Positions 37,801 through 48,340 of a stretch of DNA of 64,000 nt are shown here, in pieces. Source of the stretch: Quillaja saponaria (lineage: Eukaryota > Streptophyta > Magnoliopsida > Fabales > Quillajaceae); assembly GCA_029379385.1 (NCBI GenBank), contig CM055612.1:19220001-19284000 (forward strand), read 5' to 3'. Made by a program: the position numbers and the translations under genes. The notes beneath the pieces are model-generated. The model searched no databases, was not told where the DNA came from, and saw only the letters and a program-made list of their open reading frames with translations. The stretch's first letter is position 1, and every line of letters begins with the position of its first letter.

Positions 37801-39035
37801 CAACACCTTTTGGTGCTACGGAATTGAAGGTAGGCTATCTTTTGCTAATGTAATATTGTAAAGAACCAAACTAATTTTAAAATAAGGATTATTAGGAAAT
37901 ATGATGTAATAAACTAACTGATTTTGCTAAGGATAAGAGTTGAAAGGATTGAATCATGGGGAGGAGATCTAATTCTAAATATATCTCACTTAATTGACTA
38001 GCAATGTGAGACTCATTTGGCCCATTTCAGATTCAAGTACTCAAATCAGTCTAAAATAACTTTTATATTCTGTCTGTAGAGTTGCCTATAATTCTTCCTA
38101 TTAATAGGAAATGATTTACCTTTTTTCTTAAAAGCTATAAATAGATTAATGGATATGATTGTAATGCATTCCCTTTATGTCTTCTTTTTATTATCAATTT
38201 TCATTAACAGAAAATTTGTTAAGCATCTTAAGAAGGTGAAGCCTTTAAAATCTTAAAGACATATATACTATGGTAAGCAAGATTCCCATTCCAAATGGAA
38301 TTGTAGATAAATATGTCTTTTACAAGAATGGAATTATAGTTCCATTTAAATTACCTTGTTGACTCTTTTTTTTTTTTTTTTTTTTTTTAATTCTTATATT
38401 TTTCACTCTGTGAGAATAATTTTTCGGGCTCTGTCGTAATTAGAATGACCATCTTAACAATTACTTATCCCAAGATTCGAGCTAAAAAAACTTCATTTTA
38501 AAAATAGCAATTGGATTTATTGTTATTTAGAAATAATATATCAATACATATATAAAATATACATTCTAATTAATTGTTAAAGAAAAATGTCTAACCATCC
38601 TCTAGGAAATCTCAAAAAATGATGTTAGAAGAAGGAAAAAAATAAAAAATAAAATTGAAAGTATAGATTTTTAATAAAATCTCAGTGAGATGGGAAATTG
38701 AAAAATTAAAAAAAAGTAAAGATAAAAAGTGATAGCAACATTTTGTTTTTAAAAAAAAAAAGTATATATCACTCATAAAAAGCGGGGTTGTGTACATTGC
38801 ACTACCAAAAATATTAGTAACATAACATTAGAAAAAAAAGAAAAAAGAAAAAAAAAGAAAAAGAAAAAGTAGCATAACATCCTTCAGATGCTACATTGCT
38901 ACTTGTTTGGCTGCTGCTACTAAAAGTCGGCAAAACAAAATATCTTTTACCCGGACTCTCCTTTATTTTAACTCGTGCCCGAACAATATTAAGCCTGTCT
39001 CTCTCTCAGGATCCTAACAAACCCTAGATCGTGTC
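37801..39035. other. Intergenic DNA upstream of the TAF15-like gene
   Basis: AT-rich, with a T run near 38367-38389 and A/G-rich runs near 38830-38870. The last 150 bp should be the promoter and 5' UTR of the plus-strand gene; CTCTCTCTC lies near 38998-39007. No gene was seen. Confidence 0.5.
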
Positions 39036-42000
39036 ATGTCTGGAACGTATGGCCAAGATGGCGGTGGTTCTGCTCCTCCGTCATATGGAGCTAGCGGTGC
39101 TTATGGTGGTGCCGGAGGCTATGGAGGAAGGTGTAGGCGGAGGTTATGGAAGCGGTGGTGGTGGAGGAGGATACGGGGGAAGTGGTGGCGGTGGTTATGG
39201 TGGTGCCGGAGGCTATGGAGGATCAGGCGGCAGTGGATATGACGGTAGCGAAAGTGGAGGCTATGGAGGAAAGGGCAGTGGCGGAGGTTATGGTGGTCGA
39301 GGAGGTGGAGGTAGAGGCTATGGAGGAGGTGGTGGAAGTGGTTATGGTGGACGAGGCGGAGGCGGAGGCGGAGGTGGAGGATACGGTGGTCGAGGTAGTA
39401 TTTCTATTTTTCTCGTTAGTTTATTTGATTTCTTGTTTGATTCTCAATTATCGTCTTATTAGATCTAAATCCCGGCAGGTGATGGTGGTGGTGGATATCA
39501 AGGAGGGGAATCTCGTGGTGGACGAGGTGGCCGCGGTGGCAGTGGCAGAGACGGGGATTGGCGTTGTCCTAACCCAAGGTTTGTTCTTTACTTATCTCTT
39601 GTGATTGTTTTTGCTTTCTTGATGATTTTCTGTTTGAAAATGTTAAAGTTTATATATCCATTCGTGAGTTCATGTTGACCCTGACATCCACTTATTCGAT
39701 TGGATTTCGGTATATCTAGTTGTGGGAATTTGAACTTTGCTAGAAGGGTCGAGTGTAACAAATGTGGCGCACCCTCTCCTGCTGGTTCTAACGATCGTAG
39801 TGGCAGTGATGGTGGTGGTGGTTATAACAAAGGAGGAAGTGGCGGTGGATATGGTGGGAGTAATCGTGGGGGTAGAGCGAGTGATTATGATGGAGGAAGA
39901 GTTAATGATTTTAGTGGTGGTAGGGGTAATAATGATGGTAGAAGTAGAGGAGGTAATAGGGGTGGTAACCAAGGAAGGGATGATGGTGGGTATGGTCAGG
40001 TTCCTCCTCCTACAGCCCAATCTTATGGTGCTGCTGGAGGCAGCTATGCACCACCTCCCAACTCTTATGTTGGGAATATGAATTATGGTTCAGAGGCAGT
40101 TCCTCCGCCAACAAGTTATACTGGTGGCCCCACATCACACCCTCCATCTTATGGGGGTTCCATGGGTGGTTATGGTGGAGATGGTGTAGGCGACACGCGA
40201 AGTGGTGGTAGGGGTTATGGTGGTGGTGGTGGTGGTGGTGGTCGTGGGGGTTATGGTGGTGCTTCTGCTGAGTCTCCAGCTAAAATTAAGCAGTGCGATG
40301 AGAATTGCGGGGATACCTGTGACAACTCCAGAATCTACATATCAAATTTACCACCTGATGTGACCATTGACGAACTGCAGGCACTGTTTGGAGGCATTGG
40401 ACAAGTATATCCCTTTCTATTATTTCTGGACAAACTGCATATGTGGTTATGGTTGGAATTTTGTTCTCAATTTTCTCCTTATTGCTTTTTGAAAGTGAAG
40501 CTGCTGCCTTATGTTTTTTTCTTCTATACGTTCCAGTATAGTGTGTGGGTGGTGTACTTTTGCATGTATGTGTTATTGCCTATTGTATTGGTAAAGCCAA
40601 GATTGCTAAGTACACGTGAGGAATCCATTGCTTTGATGTGGATGAGGGATATAAGTTTTTCCATAATCAATCAATTTTTTCAAGTTTCAGATGATAACAG
40701 TTATAACAGTTCCATGATTTTGTGATTTTTGATATTCTTAATTGTTAGGTTGGAAGAATAAAGCAAAAGAGGGGATATAAGGATCAGTGGCCATGGAATA
40801 TAAAGATATACACTGATGAGCAGGGAAACAATAAGGGTGATGCATGCTTGTGCTATGAAGACCCATCTGCTGCACACTCTGCTGGAGAATTTTACAATAG
40901 TACTTACCTGCTACTTTTCTCTTAATAGAAAAATTATAACCATATTATATATACAGATACCCTAATTAGGAATCTTCTATTCAGATTATGAATTGAGGGG
41001 TTATAAGATCAGTGTTGCCATGGCAGAGAAATCTGCTCCAAGGGCTCCTGAAAATAGGTATTTTCTCAACTATTTTCTCCATTTTGTTTAAGTTGAATGT
41101 TGTTCTAGCCTGTTTAAGTATAAATCTTAAGATTTATTTGGGGCAATAGTATTTTGTTGACATAAACTTTCAAATATTTCAATCTTTGTATGCCTGTTAG
41201 TTGATATCGGAGTACAGCTCTAGGTGATAGAGCTTACCTGATATTCATGGACCTAGCTAATAAGTTTGGCTCTAGGTATTTAGTTGATGCAATGAGTATT
41301 ATGTTATCACTTATATTATAGTTCCTTCCATGAACTGCATTTGTTCCCCACTTGAACATAAATTCGAAGGTTTTAGGTCTTCTAAATAATTGTAACTGAT
41401 AAGTATGACCTTGAATGATTTATATTGTTACTGTAGCTGATGTTCATGTTTGCTTTTCCTTGAGGGTGTTATGAATGTTCTCTGCACTCCACTATTGGCA
41501 TCCTAGATCACCAAGTGCATTGTGCTAATTAGATGTCAATTCATTTTTTTGGTATAAAGAAATGCATCAGCTGATGAGTATGACCTAGATGGTTTATATC
41601 ATCATAATTAACTGATTTTAATGTTCTCTTTTCCTTCAGGGTGTTAGAATGTTTTCTGTGTTTCCCAATGGCATACTATATCGCCAAGTTTATTGTGTTA
41701 ATTTGGTGTCAATTATTTTTCTTTTCCTTTTTTTGGGATAGAGAAATGCATTGGGATTGTTTTGGCATCCAACAATTATTGGCATAAAGTGAAAATTTGT
41801 TCTTTTGTTTCAATCCACATAACGTTGTTTGTTTCATTTATATATGCCTTACAAGATCTAATGTGTTTGTTTTTTAGATGTTGTTTCAATATATTAGAAG
41901 GGGCTATAGGTTGCTAAATTTTTCATTCCCTGACGGGCTATGTCAAGAGATGTTCAATTGTTTTGGTCCTGGTGTCTGAAGTTGTATCTACAGTGCTTAA

Positions 42001-43246
42001 GTTACTATGTATTCATCTGCAGATTGAGTTTTCCATGTTGGGTTATTTTTATTATAGACTTTTTTATTGTTACTTTAACTCATTTTTTCTTGATACATGT
42101 ATCGTATGTCCCCCAGTAAAAGAGACATCAATTGGACAAGCAGGTGTTACCTTGTATCTCTTCTTTAGAAGTTGATAGAACTATACTGATCTTACAAAAA
42201 AATGTGTTTGAGCAATGGAGTTATTTGGCCATTTATATACTAGATTCTAGTAATTGTTAACTGCACTTGGTTATGTTCACGTCTCGAGGATTGTCCTTGT
42301 GGGATGTATAGTGGGTAGCACTCATGTTTTCTGTTAATTTAGACTAGAGGATGTCATTGGAGCTTAACGCAAGAGGACTTTACAATGCTGCCTGTGGTAA
42401 TATAGTTTTTTACAAACAAGATCATTGGTTCTAGGGTTTGTCTTTACAAACAAGTGGGAAGTAAGAATATTAGCTCAGTCATTGTGATGTCAGTGACTCA
42501 GTATGGGTTGAATTTTTTTCCTAATAGTCGGGTGGGTAAATCTATGGGATCATCCCAGGTGGGATGTGGAATGGCTTGTTAGAAATAAGAATTTGAATTA
42601 GACTCATAGTATTTCTAACTCATAAATGGTAAATGTCAAGTGCAGTTAGTGGGTGATGAGTTGTTTTCATGTAATTGCTTTTTATGAATTGTGTGCTAGT
42701 GGGGATTTCATATTTTCTTAGTGGGTGAGTTATGAGTTTGTGGTGAGTTATGGGTTAGTAATGAATTGTGTGCTAATAATGAGTTATTAGTTAGTAAATA
42801 ATTACAAGTTAGTTAGTGTTCTAGTATAAATAGGTTATAATGAGTCTTTGTAATATTTGGGTCTACCCTCCGTGGTTTCACCAATGAGTCGTGTTGTTAA
42901 AGTTCCTCTTCTAATATTATCTTCCCTCTCTATATACGAGTATGTGTATATGTGAGTGACCGCCACATTTCATACAAGTGTTAATGTGTGCTAATCATAG
43001 CATTTAGTGCTCATCACAATTCAACATGGCCATTGCCTCTAATTGTTACTTTCATATTTCCTACATATTTAATTGACTCCTTTCTTGTTTATTATGTTTC
43101 TGGAAGCTGTAGTGACTGACTTTTGTGTTACAGGGGTAATAGAGGGTGGCTATGGTGGAGATAGACGCAGAGATAATTTTAGAGAAGGTGGAGGCTCTGG
43201 GCCTGATAGGCATCAATACGGCGGAAATCGTTCACGTCCATACTGA
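39036..43246 (+). CDS. TAF15B-like: TAF15/FUS-like RNA-binding protein, 6 exons, two frameshifts
   Basis: Exons: 39036-39394, 39479-39578, 39720-40404, 40749-40899, 40985-41057 and 43134-43246, all GT-AG. Without two extra bases the coding length is 1479 nt (492 residues). The start (MSGTYGQDGGGS) leads into long Gly/Tyr/Arg-rich repeats. A RanBP2-type zinc finger follows (DWRCPNPSCGN then CNKCGAP), then more RGG-like sequence and an RRM from about residue 356 (RNP2 IYISNL, RNP1-like KGDACLCYED). The tail ends HQYGGNRSRPY. This is the plant FET/TAF15 layout, expected in the nucleus in transcription and RNA processing. Extra bases: one A at 39128-39129 shifts the glycine-rich frame, and one G near 43143-43145 shifts the last exon. 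The second could instead reflect an unseen small exon in the 2-kb intron 5. Confidence 0.87.
40405..40748 (+). other. Intron 3 of the TAF15-like gene
   Basis: The intron runs from GTATAT to GTTAG. The preceding frame stays open for some distance into it, so retention would add a tail and truncate the RRM. Confidence 0.8.
41398..41760. repeat. Imperfect tandem duplication, period about 175 bp
   Basis: Copy one starts GATAAGTATGACCTTGAATG at 41398. Copy two starts TGATGAGTATGACCTAGATG at 41572. Both continue through GGGTGTTA-GAATG, ATTGGCAT-like and GTGTCAATT-type blocks to GAAATGCAT. Divergence is substantial, so it is old. Confidence 0.75.
42577..43026 (+). mobile_element. Probable solo LTR (450 bp) in intron 5
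   Basis: The block begins TGTTAGAAATAAG and ends TTCAACA, so it has the TG...CA ends of an LTR. Flanks are TGGCT (42572-42576) and TGGCC (43027-43031), 4 of 5 bases alike. A TATAAATAGG box lies near 42828 and a likely polyadenylation region follows, both on the plus strand. No internal retrotransposon sequence is present. Confidence 0.65.
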
Positions 43247-46200
43247 GACCTTCCGTCACAAGCATTTTATGTACTATGAATTGATCTTGAGGGATTATTA
43301 TAGTTGGCTGGGTTCTTGAAATGGAGACAGAGGTAGGTTGTTCGCTTACTTTGAGCAAGGCCTCTTCTCTCCTTTTCTTTCATTTGTCGCTACCTGGAGG
43401 GTTTTTCTATATAGGCATGGAATTAATTTATTGTGTGAATCTTTTGATAGAGGCGAGTCGATACTCTCCAAATCGCTTGCTGCTAAGGTAGGTTGATAAT
43501 TTCAGGTGAGTGTTGTTTCTCTAAGAACATGCTTTTGTCCTTCCTTTGGATCTTGTACTGTCATTATGTGGATATGCTTGCACCCATGACATATCCTCTA
43601 GTACGAACTTGGTTTACAGAGAATTGACCAAAGGGAGAATTCAAGCTTAATTACTATTTTATGTTGAGAAATGAGAACATACAATCCCGCTTTTGATGGT
43701 GTCTCAACCCTATAATTTTTGGTTTTGTAGATTTGTGTAGTTCTAACCATGCATCTATATGTGAAATTGCTATCTATGCTTATGCTGGAGGGTTCTCCTA
43801 AGCCTTATATCCACATAGTGGCTGGTTGACTTGTTGCATTGTACCAGCCACTATATTTATCCTTGTACAAGGGGCTGTTTGGTAGAGTTGTAATTTGGTT
43901 AGATCAGCTCAAGACCCTAGTAAGGCAGAATACTTTGTGGCCTAACTTATTTTTGACACCACTACTTTCTGAAAGTATATGAAATCCAAAAATTTGTGAG
44001 CGGGGTGGCTGGGTACTGCACCCGTGTGTCTAAACCATGTCAATCAGTCCATATCCGTTGCCAATATTTGCATTCATCTATTAAAAGCATTAGAATTTAA
44101 TTATCTCAGATCTAACTGGAAGTCTACCCAGGAAATAGTACGTATTTGGTTGCGTGCATGTTAAACAGGTTTTATAGATAACGGATATTTTTTTTGTACG
44201 TCTCTTTCAGATGATTTGATTGAATTATTCCTACTCATTATCTTTGAGGTCTCATTCCATTTGTATATAGACTTGATTCGTTTCTTGTGCTCCTTTTCAC
44301 ATATTTTTGTTATTTCTTTGCAGCACCTTCTGATTGATTTTAGTTATTTAACAAATTAGAAGGCTTGTAAGAAAACTCTGTAAATGGCAATTTAAAGTGA
44401 TCGGCTGTTCTCTCTCTTCTCACTTTACATTCTCACAACATGAATGATCGTTTGGAAACCGCGACATTTGAGGGTTTAACTTCTTGGGTTTTATTGAAAC
44501 AATTTAACGGAAGGTTCACTTTTAATTTGTTACTTCAAGCTGATGTTTAGAATTTTCTAAAATTGCTAGGAAGGGCAAAAAAATAAAACATAAAAGATTA
44601 ATTAACTGATTAGCTAGTGAAAGGGGCCAATATTGCATGTATTTACCTAAACTCGAGATTTATAATATAATGGGTGTAACATAATCTTTAATAAAAAGGT
44701 GATTTAAAACTTTTTTATGTGCATGCAAGAAAAATGTATTGGACCTTACAAACGAAAGATGAACACTCATTCTCAATAAACTGTTGTTGATAAATTGGTA
44801 TGTTAAGAAAATATATTATTGTTTTTTAATTCGATCCCATTTATTGCAAATTCTGTTTGTAAGAATATGTAAAGCTAACGTACACGTCCATAACCATTTT
44901 GAGCATGGGTTATAAGTATGATCATCTTCCTACGGAGCATAAAACAAAATTATGCATGAGAATTTAACTTTTTTTTTTTTTTGAACGATGTGTTAGAAGC
45001 CAAATTTGGGCCAGATTGATCAATACTCCTTAGAGGTATATAAAAAAGATTGGATAAATGTTCAAATCTTGTTGATAGGTTTTAATGTGTTCGAATTACA
45101 AAGATAAGATGCAATATATTTCGCGTTGCAAACATGCTTTATTTCTAAGTTATGACTTTTCTCATTATATACATAGACTGGGAAGTAAAGTCATAACTTT
45201 CTATTACTGATCATTAATACTAGAGAAAGGGAAATACAAATCATACTTTTGGAAACAAACTTATTAACTTCAAATGTTCATCACATAACATAAATTTGAA
45301 ATTTTTTTTAGATAATCTCCAAGCATTTCTGGTAGCAAGAATCACCCAAGTCTTCCACATTCGTTACATTTGTCAATTAAACAATTCAATAGTCATTATG
45401 CAATATTAAATAGTAATTATATACCAATATCAGGTGATATTAATATATAAAAAAAATAGAAAATAAAATAAAATTACACAAGCATTTTCATTAATTCACA
45501 AAGAAAAATTATCTAAAAAAGAAGAGCAATACAAGAGGATGACGATTTTAACATTTATGAAAAAAAAAAAAAAAAAACTCACATAATTTTGACCAAATAA
45601 AAAAATTGACAAATATGTATGCATGAGACCTAATTAAAATTAAAATAAAAGTGCAATGACCTAATTGAAAAAATTTAAAACACAGTGGCCTATTTGAAAA
45701 AATTAGTGAAACCATATTGACCCAAAGTATAATTTCAAATTCTAAAGAATATTGTTTTAATGTATTTAATACGTTAATGAATAAGTTCCTAATTAAAAAA
45801 AAATTACTGTATTAATTATCATATTAAATCAAATGTTCAAGACTACCATCTTAATAATTAGATAAAGAATATGGAGAACAGATTTATAAATATATATGTA
45901 TATATATATATATATATATTTTTTTTATTTTTTTTTCAGCCATGTAATAATCATAATTGTGCACACATATATATGATATCAAAATTTTAATTAGTTTAAT
46001 GAGTATAAAAATTTGTTAACCCCACTGAATAATATTCCTGACTCCGTCACTTGATACTCCCTAAGGATAATATCACTTAGTAAGGAATGTTTACATTTTA
46101 AGAGACTAAATAATTGTAGTTTACTATGTCATAATGTCTTAATTGAAGGCCATGTATTTTGGAGTGTTAACCATTACCAAGGTTTTGCTAATTAATGAAA

Positions 46201-47212
46201 AATTCTATCAATTAATAAACACTTCCTGAAGTTGGGCAATTAGGTGCTGAAGCCTGTATTTTGCAAGACGGCACTTTATAAGAAATTATTTTCTGGCTGT
46301 GGCCCTTTAATCAAGAGATAAGGAAATCCCATTGAGTGTCAGATTGATATCAAATCATTCATTTTAGGATCCACAGAAATGGCAATCTCTTAACCAATTG
46401 GAGAGTAGGAAAGCATATAACAAAATGTTCAATAATTTAAACTGCAGAATAAAAATAATAAATAAATATAAGTCTTACTTTTTCTTCAAGTTTCAAATAA
46501 ACCACATGATAGGTTTACATGCTTTTAAAATTTCTTCTTAAATAAATCTTAAATTTAAAATAACAACATTTTATACATATTTATTCTTTTTAAATTAGAA
46601 ATATTAATTAACTTCTTTTTTTGATATAGTCAAAGGTGATTAATCAGAATAATAAGTGAATTATAACCAAGTAAGACACTAAAAGTTTAAATCTTGAAGT
46701 AGCATATTTTAGACAAAAAAATATGGTGATACTCGTGAAAAATAAAAAATAAAAATATTCTATAAACATTTACTCTTTCTAAATTTAAAATATTAAGTAA
46801 ATCAACTTTCAAGAAATCACATAACATCAAATTAAAAAATAATAAAATATTGACATAATCATGGCTGAAAATAGAAATTTCTCAATTAATAAATTCTAAT
46901 TATTTTCTTTAAAAAAAAATCTTTTAAATTCAACTTCTATTGATATTTCTTTTTTTCATAATATACCTTAATAATAAATCTAAATTTAAATATTTTAAGA
47001 CATTTTTATTCTTTCATTATAATTATATCACGAATTTATTAATTAATTAATTTTACAACATGATTTTTTTGAAAATTTATTCACTTATTTAATATCTTAA
47101 ACTTAAAAATTAGATATACAAATAGTAAAAGTAGTAGTAAAACAGGCACAATTTAAAGTTTAGGATTTATTTAGAAAGAAATATTACAAATAAGACTTAT
47201 AAGAAATGTTAA
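43247..47212. other. Intergenic DNA after the TAF15-like gene
   Basis: The first few hundred bases are probably 3' UTR. The rest is AT-rich with an A run near 45560-45578 and a TA repeat near 45895-45920. No gene was recognised. Confidence 0.5.
45895..45920. repeat. TA microsatellite
   Basis: A near-uninterrupted TA dinucleotide run followed by a T-rich stretch. Confidence 0.85.
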
Positions 47213-48036
47213 CTTATACGGTACCCAATTAGAAAAGTTGGGTTTACAATGCCCAACTAAGTTGGTGACGTGGACATATTATTGCTTTGACATGTGTCTT
47301 GCATTAGCAGCTGTGAAATTTGCGTACCTTGCAACAAACCTGCTAAAGGGAATCAATATTTATAGTTTGCACCACACTACCTAGCAAAATATCTTTTACA
47401 GCCCTTACTAATGTCAACAAAGTAAAATTGGTAAGGTAGCAGATAAAAAGACAAGGTGTACCATCCGAAATTTGAACAACTTGAATACATACTATAAATT
47501 AATGTCATTTTTGATAATTATATACAAATTTATTTTTAATTCATAATTACAAATCATAATTTTTGAACAAACTAAACACACTAAAATTATTACAATATTC
47601 GTCTTCAATTCAAATAGATACTCTATTTAACTATGAACTTAGTAGATTTAAATTTATTTTGAGACATAAAAAATTAGGACTTGGTTAATTGAATTTATTT
47701 TTAATTATAATGACCAAACATTTGTGATTTGTAGTGGAGCACTCTGGATGAAGTTAGTGGACTAAAAAAAAAAAGTGAGAGACGGTTGAAATTAGAGAAG
47801 ATGGGGGAGAGAGACGGTGGAAAGAGTGATGTGAGAGTGTAACAAAATATTGTGGGTGCAAAATCATAATTGAAAAAGAGAGCAATCCCGTAGCAGGCTG
47901 AAAAAATTGAATGATGGTGATTCAATCAACAAAAAATTTACGGTCTCCTATGCTGCCACGTGTGTTGGGTTTCTAATACCCAACAAAAACGCTTGGGTGC
48001 CAAATAATTCTCTCGTAAACTTTTAATACTTAATGG
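47213..48036. mobile_element. Inverted-repeat DNA element, MULE-like non-autonomous candidate
   Basis: The arms at about 47214-47275 and 47945-48015 are inverted copies. On both outer strands one reads GGYACCCAA, then GTTGGGT, then CCCAAC, then a -ACGTGG- patch. A 9-bp direct repeat AAATGTTAA lies at 47204-47212 and 48037-48045, the length expected for Mutator target sites. However, the right end would extend about 25 bp further than the left, so the exact borders are uncertain. No transposase is encoded. Confidence 0.5.
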
Positions 48037-48340
48037 AAATGTTAAAAAAGAAAAATAAGATTAGGGGGTGTAATGAGGGGAAAGAAACGTGAGGTAGAAC
48101 TGCAAATGTATGGGAAGTAAAAGTAAGCACCAGCTACTTAAGACATATGCAGATACTCAAAGCGGTTAAGAGATTCTTCTGGAGGTGAACATACTACTGT
48201 TATGTAATTTGGTTAGTTGAACCGCCCCATGAACAAATTGCCTCTTTGCTATCTATAGGATATAGGGGATATCACCTGCTTTGAGCCCTCTTGTTTCCTT
48301 TTTCTTTGAGTTTTTCATGCCTTCTGTTAACTGCAGGAGC

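Larger units (their letters stand above)
41058..43133 (+). other. Intron 5 of the TAF15-like gene, with tandem duplication and solo LTR
   Basis: This 2.1-kb intron starts GTATTTTC and ends TTACAG. It contains an imperfect tandem duplication (41398-41760) and a probable solo LTR (42577-43026), described separately. Confidence 0.8.

Noticed and set aside
39146..39604. Val/Glu/Ala-rich open frame inside the TAF15-like gene
   Set aside because: It is an off-frame reading of GGN-rich repeats; the glycine-rich frame with zinc finger and RRM is the real one.
39670..40020. Thr/Ile/Ser-rich minus-strand open frame
   Set aside because: This is the antisense of the glycine-rich exon 3, a typical low-complexity artefact.
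47701..47925. Possible secreted Phe/Leu-rich peptide on the minus strand
   Set aside because: It lies inside an inverted-repeat element, shows no family features, and its hydrophobicity follows from T-rich composition.
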